Source: an uncultured Oscillospiraceae bacterium (GTDB lineage: Bacteria > Bacillota > Clostridia > Oscillospirales > Oscillospiraceae). From it: 64,000 nt of DNA. The stretch is taken from contig CAKTIE010000001.1 in assembly GCA_934565655.1 (NCBI GenBank), forward strand, positions 248,001 through 312,000, given 5' to 3'. Position numbers and translations under genes: made by a program. Below, piece by piece: positions 16,082 to 24,224 of the stretch. The notes beneath the pieces are model-generated. The model was not told where the DNA came from. It saw nothing but the letters and a program-made list of their open reading frames with translations, and ran no database searches. Position 1 is the first letter of the stretch. Each line of letters begins with the position of its first letter.

Positions 16082-16723
16082 ATGGCTCCGAAGAATAAGT
16101 TTACAAGAGAAGAGATGGTGGCGGCGGCGCTGCGTGTGGTGCGGGCCAGGGGGATCGAAGCCCTGACGGCAAAGACCATTGCCGACGAGCTGGGCACCTC
16201 CACGCGGCCCATCTTTACCGGCTTCGGCTCCATGGACGACGTCCGGCGGGAGGTCTATGCTGCCGCCGTGGCCGTGTATGACGGCTACGCGAAGGAGGGC
16301 CTGCGGGAGAAGATCCCCTTCCTTGGGGTGGGGCAGCAGTATATCCGGTTTGCCAGGGAGGAGCCGGAGCTTTACCGGCTGCTGTTCCTGTCGCGGGAAC
16401 GGGAGTACAGCGCCATAGGCGCCATGCGGCATTTGCAGCAGCTGGTGCGCCCGACGCTGATGGACATCTATCACATCACCGCCGAGGAGGCCGACCTCTA
16501 TTTCCGCGACCTGTGGTTCGTGGTGCACAGCCTGTCCACGCTGATCGTCACCGGCGACTGCGACTACTCCGATCAGGAGATCGGCCGGATCCTAACGGGC
16601 TTCAGTCTCAGCATCTATAAGTCCATCCGGGAGATCCCCGGCTTTGCCGCGGGAACCTTTGACCGGGACGCGGCCTTTCGCGCCCTGGTAGGACGGGAAG
16701 CCGGGGTGACGTCCCATGACTGA
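16082..16723 (+). CDS. TetR/AcrR family regulator
   Basis: A 213-residue repressor. The helix-turn-helix is at about 7-50 (REEMVAAALRVVRARGIEAL then IADELGTSTRPIFTGFGS), followed by an all-helical ligand domain. The Arg-Pro-Ile-Phe recognition segment resembles the TetR-type proteins seen at 20043 in this window. ATG at 16082 follows AAGAGGTG; a GTG at 16073 is possible but overlaps that site. It has a perfect promoter and its last codons overlap the KTR gene. It probably represses its own downstream cluster; the ligand is unknown. Confidence 0.88.
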   Translation: MAPKNKFTREEMVAAALRVVRARGIEALTAKTIADELGTSTRPIFTGFGSMDDVRREVYAAAVAVYDGYAKEGLREKIPFLGVGQQYIRFAREEPELYRLLFLSREREYSAIGAMRHLQQLVRPTLMDIYHITAEEADLYFRDLWFVVHSLSTLIVTGDCDYSDQEIGRILTGFSLSIYKSIREIPGFAAGTFDRDAAFRALVGREAGVTSHD

Positions 16724-16904
16724 GAGCATGGCATCGAAGCTGGATTGGCTGCGCTGTCCCAAATGCGGCGGCAAGACCAGAACGCAGATACGGCCACACA
16801 CGGTGCTGGAGGATTTTCCCCTCTTCTGCCCCAAGTGCAAATACACCTGCGTGATCCGTTTCAAGGACGGTAAAACAGAAGAAATCAAAATGCCAGACGC
16901 TTAG
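16716..16904 (+). CDS. Cysteine-rich KTR domain protein
   Basis: A 62-residue protein with two Cys pairs, CPKCGGKTRTQIR and CPKCKYTC, separated by an acidic segment; this is the 'cysteine-rich KTR' family and probably binds one zinc. Small KTR proteins are common on conjugative elements and next to resistance cassettes of Firmicutes, which hints that this TetR cassette arrived by transfer. The start overlaps the TetR stop by 8 bases. Function is unknown. Confidence 0.85.
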   Translation: MTESMASKLDWLRCPKCGGKTRTQIRPHTVLEDFPLFCPKCKYTCVIRFKDGKTEEIKMPDA

Positions 16905-16990
16905 ACGCAGTGCATGCCACAAAAATGGCCTGTACTGCGTTTACTATTTGGAGAGACCGAGACAAAAAGGAGAGAATGGAGGAAAAAAGC

Positions 16991-17485
16991 ATGAAAAACA
17001 GCGCGCTGGTGGTCATCGACCTTCAGAATGACATCACGAAAAACTACAAGGAGATCATAGAAAACGTCAACAGGGCCATCGACTGGGCCGCGCAGAAGGA
17101 GCTGTGGGTCATTTACATTCAGCACAACAGCCTGTCCGCGGGGACGAGGACCTTCAAGCCCGGCACCCGCGGCGCGGAGCTGGTGCCGGAGCTGAACGTG
17201 GTATCCGGCCATATCTTCACGAAGACGAAGAGCAGCGCTCTGACCAGCGAGGCGTTTGCGGCCTTCATTCAGGAGCACAGCATCACCGATTTCTATCTTG
17301 CCGGGGCGGACGCCGCGGCCTGCGTCAAGTCCACCAGCTATAATATGCGGAAAGCCGGTTATACCGTCCATGTGCTGTCGGACTGCATCACAAGCTACGA
17401 CAAAAAGCAGCTGCCGGAGCTGCTTGCTTATTATGAAAGCAAGGGCTGCTGGGTCATGACGCTTTCCCAGGTCACGGGAGCGTAA
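16991..17485 (+). CDS. Isochorismatase-family cysteine hydrolase
   Basis: A 164-residue alpha/beta hydrolase of the isochorismatase/nicotinamidase family. The catalytic Asp lies in VVIDLQND (about 7-14), the Lys in FTKTKSSAL (about 75-83), and the Cys in AGADAAACVKST (about 104-115), so the triad is complete. These enzymes hydrolyse small amides or vinyl ethers; the substrate cannot be assigned. ATG at 16991 is favoured by GGAGG 8 bases upstream over ATG at 16976, which has too short a spacing. It may be co-transcribed with the next genes. Confidence 0.88.
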   Translation: MKNSALVVIDLQNDITKNYKEIIENVNRAIDWAAQKELWVIYIQHNSLSAGTRTFKPGTRGAELVPELNVVSGHIFTKTKSSALTSEAFAAFIQEHSITDFYLAGADAAACVKSTSYNMRKAGYTVHVLSDCITSYDKKQLPELLAYYESKGCWVMTLSQVTGA

Positions 17486-17513
17486 GCGCCGTGGCTGTAC
17501 AGGAGGAAATGAT

Positions 17514-18257
17514 GTGAAAAAGCTGTATGAGAAAAATGAGCTGACCTTTGCAATCGTATGCATCGTGGTCTACTGCGTCCTGCAATCGCTGGCGAATCCG
17601 TTAAATGAAATGATCGGAATCGCATACGCGGCAAGCGCCGCTTTCTGCGTTTTGCAGGCCATCGTTCTTTTCGCCTTTATCCGGAAGAACGGTCTGCGCA
17701 AGCGGTATGGCCTTTGCAGCTCGTCCGTTCCCGCCTGGCGGTTCCTCTACTATGTGCCGCTGCTTGTTCTGGCGTCGGGGAATCTGTGGAACGGTTTCGC
17801 CCTCAATTATTCACTGGCGGAAACGGCCTGCCGGGTTGTGTGTATGCTGTGCGTCGGCTTCCTGGAGGAAGTGATCTTCCGGGGATTCCTGTTTAAAGCC
17901 ATCGCAAAGGACAACATCAAGTCCGCCATCATTATTTCCAGCGTCACCTTCGGCATCGGGCATATCATCAACCTGTTCAACGGCAGCGGGATGGATCTGG
18001 TGAGCAGCCTGTGCCAGATCGTCTTTGCCATCGCGATGGGCTTCCTGCTGGTGACGATCTTCTATCGCGGCGGCAGCCTGCTTCCCGGCATCCTCGTCCA
18101 CGCCGCCATCAACACGCTGGGCACCTTTGCCAACGACGCGGGCCTTACTGTGGAAGTGCGCCTGCTCCACCTCGCCGTTCTGATCGTCATTACGGTGGCC
18201 TATACCCTGCTCCTCACAAGAACGCTGTCGAAAAATCTATGCAAGGTTGGTGAATAA
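17514..18257 (+). CDS. CPBP family intramembrane metalloprotease
   Basis: A 247-residue membrane protein with about seven hydrophobic helices. Motif 1 [10 protein letters not shown] (about 122-131) holds the paired Glu and Arg. Motif 2 is FGIGH (about 145-149), and motif 3 HAAIN lies near 197. Together these form the CAAX-protease/bacteriocin-processing (Abi) active site. Roles range from peptide maturation to self-immunity to bacteriocins, and no bacteriocin gene is seen nearby. The start is GTG at 17514 with AGGAGGAAAT upstream. It ends 4 bases before the GNAT-DUF3795 gene. Confidence 0.9.
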   Translation: MKKLYEKNELTFAIVCIVVYCVLQSLANPLNEMIGIAYAASAAFCVLQAIVLFAFIRKNGLRKRYGLCSSSVPAWRFLYYVPLLVLASGNLWNGFALNYSLAETACRVVCMLCVGFLEEVIFRGFLFKAIAKDNIKSAIIISSVTFGIGHIINLFNGSGMDLVSSLCQIVFAIAMGFLLVTIFYRGGSLLPGILVHAAINTLGTFANDAGLTVEVRLLHLAVLIVITVAYTLLLTRTLSKNLCKVGE

Positions 18258-18261
18258 GCGT

Positions 18262-19056
18262 ATGAATATCAGAATCACGAACGACGGAAACGAACGCGAT
18301 ATCCAGGAGATCCATGAGATGCTGCGGGAATACAATCGCAGCCACCGCGAGGCGTCCCAAAGTGTACCCATCGGTGTATTTCTTGAGGACGGGTCGGGCC
18401 GGAAGCTGGCCGGACTGACCGGCGAGACCTTTGGCAACTGGCTCTGCATCCAATACCTTTTCGTCAGCGAACGGCTCCGGGGTCAGGGGATCGGAAGCAA
18501 GCTGCTGGAGGCTGCGGAGGCAGAAGCCGGACAGCGCGGCTGCAAATATGCCTTTGTGGATACCTTTTCCTTTCAAGCGCCCGCATTTTACAAAAAGCAC
18601 GGATGCCGGGAGGTTTTTACCCTCGAAGATTATCCCTACACCGGTAAGCGGCACTATTACACAAAGGAGCTACATGGATTCCGGCTTATGGAGACAGCGA
18701 TGAAAGACACAAATCAACTGATCGGCTGCTGCGGCCTGGACTGCGAAACGTGCGACGCCAGGATCGCAACCGTCACAAACGACAACGCCCTGCGGGAGAA
18801 GACCGCCGCGCTGTGGACGAAGCTCAACGGCGTGACCATCACACCGGACATGATAAACTGCACCGGCTGTCGCATGGAGGGCGCGAAAACCCCCTTCTGC
18901 GACAAGCTCTGCCCCGTACACAACTGCGTCCGGGAGAAGGGGCTGGATACCTGCGCCGACTGCGGGCAGATGGATGGCTGCCCGACGCTGGGGCGCATCG
19001 CGGAAAACACGCCGTCGGTGCTGGAAAATCTGAAGCAGCTCCGGGAGACGAAGTAA
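18262..19056 (+). CDS. Fusion of GNAT N-acetyltransferase and DUF3795 Cys-rich domain
   Basis: A 264-residue single frame. Residues 1-140 are a GNAT acetyltransferase: [18 protein letters not shown] (about 74-91) is the acetyl-CoA loop and FYKKHGC (about 113) the C-terminal motif. Residues 148-264 are a DUF3795 domain with Cys clusters ([27 protein letters not shown]), likely metal binding. An internal ATG (MKDTNQL) marks the joint, so an ancestral two-gene pair may have fused. ATG at 18262 is weakly supported by AAGGTTGG. The substrate is unknown. Confidence 0.82.
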   Translation: MNIRITNDGNERDIQEIHEMLREYNRSHREASQSVPIGVFLEDGSGRKLAGLTGETFGNWLCIQYLFVSERLRGQGIGSKLLEAAEAEAGQRGCKYAFVDTFSFQAPAFYKKHGCREVFTLEDYPYTGKRHYYTKELHGFRLMETAMKDTNQLIGCCGLDCETCDARIATVTNDNALREKTAALWTKLNGVTITPDMINCTGCRMEGAKTPFCDKLCPVHNCVREKGLDTCADCGQMDGCPTLGRIAENTPSVLENLKQLRETK

Positions 19057-19081
19057 AACGAAACAGACGAAAGGAGAAATC

Positions 19082-19903
19082 ATGAAACAGATGAAAAAGA
19101 TCACGCTGCTGGCCGCGGCGATACTGCTGCTGGCCGCCCTTATGACGGGCTGCACCCGTCTGACAGAAGTAAAAGACAACACACCTTCGACCCCGGACAC
19201 TCCGGCGGAGACCGGGGAATACGGCGTTTACGTCAAGCTGGAGCGGGATGACGCCAGCGCCATCTACATCCACGGCGGCAGCTTCTCGAAGGTGTGCGAA
19301 AACGCCGACGGCTCGCCCTTGAAGGCCGGGGAATGGATCTTCACCGGCGAGGACATCGTGGAGCTTTCCCGGAAGGATAACTGTTCCGTCCTCTTTACCG
19401 TGGGCGCGCTGGATGCGGATGACACGCTGCTGGGCGAGGAAACCTTCCTTTATGACGCGACGCAGGAAAAGCTGTATGTGACCATCGGCACGGACGGCGT
19501 GACCTGCTCCACCTCCGACGCAGCCGACGCCCCGGCCGATGTGCCGCCGGTGCTGACGCTGTCCATTCTGGATGAGATCGACGCGGATGTGAAGGTGGGG
19601 ACCTCCGGCTCCTCCCTGTCGGCGGTGCAGGCGGCGGCCAAGCTGATCGAATGGGGCGTGAACACCGGTCTCAGCGCCAAGGAGATCGATGACGCCGCCA
19701 CCACATGGCTGTCCTCCAAAACCGACAACCTGACGGAGTTCCTGCAAAAGCTGGAGCTGGTGGACGACGCCTATCAGAAGCTGCTGACCGATCAGGCCCG
19801 TGAGCTGCTGGACAGCGCCGGGTGCGAGAGTACTGAGATCACCTGGGGCAGTCAGCCGGTGGAGGCCGTGGAGGCCATCATGCAGGCCGCCGGACGGCGA
19901 TAA
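19082..19903 (+). CDS. Hypothetical lipoprotein
   Basis: A 273-residue protein with a signal peptide ending in the lipobox LMTGC (Cys about 24), so it is anchored outside the membrane. A Thr/Pro-rich linker follows, then a beta-rich domain at about 45-150 (YGVYVKLERDDASAIYIHGG) and a helical C-terminal half. No family is recognised. AAGGAG precedes the ATG. It differs from the nine TPR lipoproteins further downstream, with no shared N-terminal module. It closes the cluster, with a terminator 8 bases after the stop. Confidence 0.7.
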   Translation: MKQMKKITLLAAAILLLAALMTGCTRLTEVKDNTPSTPDTPAETGEYGVYVKLERDDASAIYIHGGSFSKVCENADGSPLKAGEWIFTGEDIVELSRKDNCSVLFTVGALDADDTLLGEETFLYDATQEKLYVTIGTDGVTCSTSDAADAPADVPPVLTLSILDEIDADVKVGTSGSSLSAVQAAAKLIEWGVNTGLSAKEIDDAATTWLSSKTDNLTEFLQKLELVDDAYQKLLTDQARELLDSAGCESTEITWGSQPVEAVEAIMQAAGRR

Positions 19904-19910
19904 GCAAACG

Positions 19911-19945
19911 AAAAAGCTGTGGGACGGCAAGTCCCGCAGCTTTTT
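19911..19945 (+). terminator. Terminator of the lipoprotein gene
   Basis: Hairpin AAAAAGCTGTGGGAC / GTCCCGCAGCTTTTT, 8 bases after the stop. Confidence 0.9.
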
Positions 19946-19967
19946 GCCTGCCACCCAAAGAAACCCC

Positions 19968-19996
19968 TTGACAAACCGCCCTTCACGGAATATAAT
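19968..19996 (+). promoter_or_regulatory. Perfect-consensus promoter of the second TetR gene
   Basis: TTGACA at 19968-19973, 17-base spacer, TATAAT at 19991-19996. Confidence 0.85.
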
Positions 19997-20030
19997 AACG
20001 CATCGTTATGAATAACAATATGTTATTGTT
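19995..20030. promoter_or_regulatory. Two candidate TetR operator dyads
   Basis: ATAACG-CAT-CGTTAT at 19995-20009 and AACAATA-TGT-TATTGTT at 20014-20030, both perfect. They overlap the -10 and the start of transcription before the TetR gene at 20043. Confidence 0.75.
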
Positions 20031-20042
20031 GAGGTGAATGCG

Positions 20043-20648
20043 ATGCCTGCTGCAAAAAAGGTTTCTAAAGACAAGATCATTGACGCCGCCATCGAGGTGC
20101 TGCGTGACGGCGGCTTTTCCGCCATCAATGCCCGTAGCGTTGCCCGGAGGCTGGGCTGCTCCACCCAGCCGATCTATCTCTCCTTTCAGAGCATGGAGGA
20201 GCTGAAGGCTGCGCTGACGGAGCGTGCCATCGAGATGCATACCCGGCGGGTGCGGGACTCGCTGCGGGCCCACGAGGGGAACGACAGCCGTTACAGCAGC
20301 TATGGCATGGGCTTTGTCAGATTCGCGGCGGAGGAAAAGCAGCTTTTCCGCTGGCTCTATCTGGAGGGGGAGCAGCTGGGGCCGTATCAGAACGATGTGC
20401 TGCTGCCGGAGGTCATCGACGTGATCGTGGAGGAATTCGGTTACAGTGAAGATGTGGCCCGCCGCTTCCATCAGGACATGATCTACTTCTCCTATGGACT
20501 GGCCATTCTGGCCAATACCGACCATCTGCGCCTGACGGAGACAGAGCTTCGTGAGGCCTTCCGGCGGGAGTTCCGCGCGCTGACCGCGCTTTACGGAAAG
20601 CCCCCGAAGCTGCCGCCGTTTGCGGTGAAAGCGGGTGTTGTGCTGTGA
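20043..20648 (+). CDS. TetR/AcrR family regulator
   Basis: A 201-residue repressor. The helix-turn-helix covers about 8-52 (KDKIIDAAIEVLRDGGFSAI; RRLGCSTQPIYLSFQSMEEL), followed by a helical ligand domain. ATG at 20043 follows GAGGTG; a GTG at 20034 overlaps it. The gene has its own perfect promoter with two dyads, so autoregulation is likely. Its TGA overlaps the GTG of the membrane-hydrolase gene, so both are coupled, and that gene and the downstream GNAT are the probable targets. Confidence 0.88.
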   Translation: MPAAKKVSKDKIIDAAIEVLRDGGFSAINARSVARRLGCSTQPIYLSFQSMEELKAALTERAIEMHTRRVRDSLRAHEGNDSRYSSYGMGFVRFAAEEKQLFRWLYLEGEQLGPYQNDVLLPEVIDVIVEEFGYSEDVARRFHQDMIYFSYGLAILANTDHLRLTETELREAFRREFRALTALYGKPPKLPPFAVKAGVVL

Positions 20649-21718
20649 GCCTGACGGTGTCCTTCTCCTGGGCCGGGCTGGTGATCTTCGCTCTGCCCAT
20701 GCTGATCAATATTGCCTATGTCCTCTTTCCGCCTGCGGAAAAGACGGAGCAGGCGGCGGTCACCCGCTGGGTGGAGGCGGTGGAGCAGGTCAGCCGCATG
20801 GCGTATCTGCTGGCGGTGGTGCTGCTGGTGAGCCGCCGGCCGCTGGCCAGCGTATGGCTGTATCTGGCCGCCGGTTTTCTGGTGCTGTACTACGCCGTCT
20901 GGCTCCGCTATTTTGCGGGCGGGCGGAAAACGGAGCTGCTGTGCCGGGCGTTTCTTTTTGTCCCTCTGCCGCTGGCGGTATTTCCGGTGCTGTATTACCT
21001 GTGCGCCGCCGTCTGGCTGCACAATTATCCGGCGGTGCTCCTCATAATCATTTTCGGCGCGGCACATATCACGGTGTCGCTGCAAATCGTTCCGGAAAGG
21101 GGAAAACAGATGAAGGATCTGGTCGTATACGTCCACGGTAAGGGCGGCTCGGCGGAGGAAGCCGGGCATTATCAGGCCCTGTTCCCGGACAGTGAAGTCA
21201 TTGGCTTCGATTACCGCGCCCGGACGCCCTGGGAGGCCGCGGAGGAATTCCCGGCGTTTTTCGCCCGGCAGCGGCAGCGCTGCGGCTCCCTTACGCTGAT
21301 CGCCAACAGCATCGGCGCGTTTTTTGCCCTGTCCGCGCTGGACGAGACGCTGGTGGACAGGGCGTATTTCATCTCTCCGGTGGTGGACATGGAAACGCTG
21401 ATCGGCAATATGATGCGGTGGGCGAATGTGACCGAGCGGGAGCTTGCGGAAAAGCGGGAGATCCCCACGGCCTTCGGTGAAACGCTGTCGTGGGAATATC
21501 TCCTTTATGTGCGGGAGCACCCCGTTTCATGGCGCGTTCCCACCTGTATCCTGTATGGCGAGCGGGACAATCTGACCGCGCGGGACACCATAACGGACTT
21601 TGCCCGGCGTACCGGCGCGGCGCTGACGGTGATGCCGGGCGGCGAGCATTGGTTCCATACGGCGGAGCAGATGCGTTTTTTGGATGATTGGATCATAAGC
21701 GCGCGGGCCGGTGCATAA
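20645..21718 (+). CDS. Membrane domain fused to alpha/beta hydrolase
   Basis: A 357-residue protein. Residues 1-150 contain four to five hydrophobic helices (IFALPMLINIAYVLFPP at the front). Residues 160-357 form an alpha/beta-hydrolase: VVYVHGKGGS (oxyanion loop), IANSIGAFFAL (nucleophile elbow N-S-I-G), and GGEHWFH (catalytic His). An internal ATG at the joint (MKDLVVYV) is preceded by GGAAAGGGG, so separate translation of the hydrolase is possible. The start is GTG at 20645, overlapping the TetR stop. The substrate is unknown. Confidence 0.75.
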   Translation: MSLTVSFSWAGLVIFALPMLINIAYVLFPPAEKTEQAAVTRWVEAVEQVSRMAYLLAVVLLVSRRPLASVWLYLAAGFLVLYYAVWLRYFAGGRKTELLCRAFLFVPLPLAVFPVLYYLCAAVWLHNYPAVLLIIIFGAAHITVSLQIVPERGKQMKDLVVYVHGKGGSAEEAGHYQALFPDSEVIGFDYRARTPWEAAEEFPAFFARQRQRCGSLTLIANSIGAFFALSALDETLVDRAYFISPVVDMETLIGNMMRWANVTERELAEKREIPTAFGETLSWEYLLYVREHPVSWRVPTCILYGERDNLTARDTITDFARRTGAALTVMPGGEHWFHTAEQMRFLDDWIISARAGA

Positions 21719-21755
21719 GCGCCCGCGCCGAGAGAAATGAAGGAAGAGATATATC

Positions 21756-22397
21756 ATGAAAACTGAGATCAAAACAGAGAGACTGACGCTGCGGCCCATG
21801 TCCGACGGCGCCATCAAGGCGCTGATAGAGCGTGTCGATGATGAGCTTCGCGCCGCCTACGGCGAAATGCTGGACGGCTGCAAGCGCGATCCGGAGAACC
21901 GGATCTGGTACGCGCCGTGGGAAATGGTGCGGAACGACGAATCCATCGGTGATGTCGGCTTCAAGGGCCCGGCGAAGAACCACGCGGTGGAGATCGGCTA
22001 CGGCGTTCAGCCGGATCATGAGGGCCGCGGCTATACCACCGAGGCGGTGCAGGCCATGACCAAATGGGCGTTCAGCCAGAAGGACGTGGTGTTTGTAGAA
22101 GCCGAGACCGCACCGGATAACAAGGCCTCCCAGCGCATCCTGGAAAAGTGCGGCTTTGTGCCGGACGGGACAATGGGCGAGGAGGGCCCGCGCTTCGTGC
22201 TGGAGCGTCCGCTGACCAACTGGAAGCCCATCTATATGCTGTTCGGCATGAGCATCGGCATGGCCATCGGCCATCTTCTGGATCAGCTGCTGTTGGGTCT
22301 GGCCATCGGCATGAGCCTTGGCGTGCTTGCCGGTGCGCTGCTGAACAGCTCCGCGAAGAAGGACCGCGAAGCGCTCCGGCAGCGGCGGCACGGATAA
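21756..22397 (+). CDS. GNAT acetyltransferase with C-terminal glycine-rich membrane tail
   Basis: A 213-residue protein. Residues 1-155 are a RimJ/RimL-like GNAT domain (TERLTLRPMSDGAIKAL at the start, GYGVQPDHEGRGYTTEAV acetyl-CoA loop at about 81-98, ASQRILEKCGF near 122). Residues 160-200 hold two hydrophobic Gly-rich stretches (MSIGMAIGHLLDQ and GMSLGVLAGALL), which would tether the enzyme to the membrane. A membrane tail on a GNAT enzyme is unusual. It follows the hydrolase by 37 bases, has GGAAGAG upstream, and ends the TetR cassette. Confidence 0.82.
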   Translation: MKTEIKTERLTLRPMSDGAIKALIERVDDELRAAYGEMLDGCKRDPENRIWYAPWEMVRNDESIGDVGFKGPAKNHAVEIGYGVQPDHEGRGYTTEAVQAMTKWAFSQKDVVFVEAETAPDNKASQRILEKCGFVPDGTMGEEGPRFVLERPLTNWKPIYMLFGMSIGMAIGHLLDQLLLGLAIGMSLGVLAGALLNSSAKKDREALRQRRHG

Positions 22398-22490
22398 TGA
22401 CAGGACAACGCGGCAGAAGAAAAAATGCCCGCCGCGCCCTTCTGAATGCCCCGCATTGACCGGCTTTTCACAGCGTGGCATCCGGGTTAC

Positions 22491-22530
22491 AAAAAGATCG
22501 CCCCATACGTCAGTATGGGGCGATCTTTTT
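22491..22530. terminator. Bidirectional terminator
   Basis: Hairpin AAAAAGATCGCCCCATAC / GTATGGGGCGATCTTTTT, perfect 18-base arms. It serves the convergent GNAT and ABC genes. Confidence 0.9.
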
Positions 22531-22578
22531 GGCCTTTGCATACCATATGCTTCGTGCTCTGAAAACGGGGGAAATGGC

Positions 22579-24224
22579 TTATACCGTCTGTGGCCTGATC
22601 TCTATCGTCCGGCCGCCCAGGCTTTCGTATACGCGGTGGGAAACAGAGAGAACGGTGCGCCCCTGAGAGGCGTGGCGCAGGGCTTCCAGCACCCGCGCCT
22701 CGGTCTCCGCGTCCAGATTGGCGGTGATCTCGTCCAGCAGCAGTATGGCGGGATCTGCTGCCGCGGCACGGGCAATGGACAGCAACTGCCACTCACCCTG
22801 CGAGAACATGCCGTCCGTGCACATCGTGTCGTATCCTTCCGGCAGCGCCTGAATGGCGTCGTCGATCCCCGCCAGCTTTGCCGCGTTCTGCGCCATTTCA
22901 CGGGTGATCTGCGGATCGTTGAGGGTGATCTGATCCAGAACTGTTCCCGGCACGCGGGCGAATGCTGCTCCACGCAGCTGATACAGGCGCGCCGCTCCCG
23001 GTCTGTGATGGCTGAAGCATCCACGCCGCCGATGGTGACGGTACCGGCCTGGGGCTGATAGAGCCCCAGCAGCAGCTTGAACACCGTGCTTTTTCCGGCA
23101 CCGGTCCGGCCTACCAGCGTGACCTGCTCGCCCTGCTTTACGGTCATGGATAGATCCTTCAGCACGCATCTTTCGCCATAGCCGAAGGTCGCATGGGAGA
23201 GCACCACATCGCCCCGCGGGGTTTTTTGATTTGCCTGCGGAATGGTGCGCTCCGGCTGGTCGAGAAATGCGTCGATCCGCTTGACGCCCGCCATAGCCGA
23301 CTGGATGGCCTGTATCTCCATGCCGAGGCTTTCGATCGGTGCGAAGATGCGGGAGATGTAGTTGATCACCGTCACCGAGGTGCCTACCGACATGCCGAAC
23401 AGGGTCAGTATCTCCGCTTTACCGGAGGCGGAGAACAGCATGACGATGCCCACCACCACAGCGTTCAGCAGCAATACCACCGGCGAATAGACCGCGTCAT
23501 AAAAGTTGGTACGCTCCATGGCCGCATAGCTGTCGCCGATGCGCCGGTCATAGCGGCGCTCCATATAGTGCTCCAGTCCCAGCGCCCGGATGGTGCGGAT
23601 GTTGTGCAGTGTTTCCGGAACCTGGCCTGATACGACGGCAACGGCGCGGCGGTTGTCCAGCTGCGCCGACAGCATCCGCTTCTGCACATGGCGGGTGAAC
23701 AGGGCGAACAGCGGCAGCACCAGCAGCAGGATCAGCGCCAAACCGGTGTTCTTCACGGCAATCACCGCCATGATGGAGACGATGCGGCAGGCATCCGCCA
23801 CCATGCTGATGATGCCGGAAGTGAACAGCGCCTCCACGGTGTCCACATCGCCGGAGAAGCGGGCGGCCACCTCGCCGGGGTTCTGGCCTGCCAGCGTGCC
23901 GGCAGGCAGCCGTGTCAGCTTCTGGGACATCTCCGAGCGCAGCGCGTGGGTCATTTTCTGCCCGAACAGCACCAGCAGGCTCTCCTGTGCCGAGGAAAAC
24001 ACGCCCTCCAGTGCGAGACTGCCGAAGTACAGCAGCACGGCGAGAAGGCTCAGCGGGAGACCGCCCGTCAGCCGGTCGATGACGCGTCCCAGCAGCAGCG
24101 GCGGCAGCAGCGACGCCGCCACAGATGCCGCCACACACAGAAGCGTCCCTGCGGTCAGCAGATGGTGCGACCTTGCCGCCATTCCGATGGCGGCAAAAAC
24201 GCCGGATCGCTGTCTGTTCTTCAT
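22579..24224 (-). pseudogene. ABC exporter half with a -1 frameshift after the Q-loop
   Basis: The permease and first part of the ATPase read in one frame from ATG 24224: VGRTGAGKST (Walker A) then CVEQ (Q-loop). Near 22961-22968 the matching sequence moves to another frame, where AFARVPGTVLDQITLNDP and later SQGEWQ (signature position), ILLLDEI (Walker B with Glu) and SVSHRVYE (switch His) are read to a stop at 22579. A single missing base in CAGCA-TTC explains it. The intact product would be about 548 residues, partner to the upstream ABC gene. It may be a true inactivation, a recent mutation, or an assembly error. Confidence 0.85.

Noticed and set aside
16082..19903. A conjugative or integrative element
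   Set aside because: The KTR protein hints at mobile origin, but there is no integrase, relaxase, transposase or terminal repeat in the interval.
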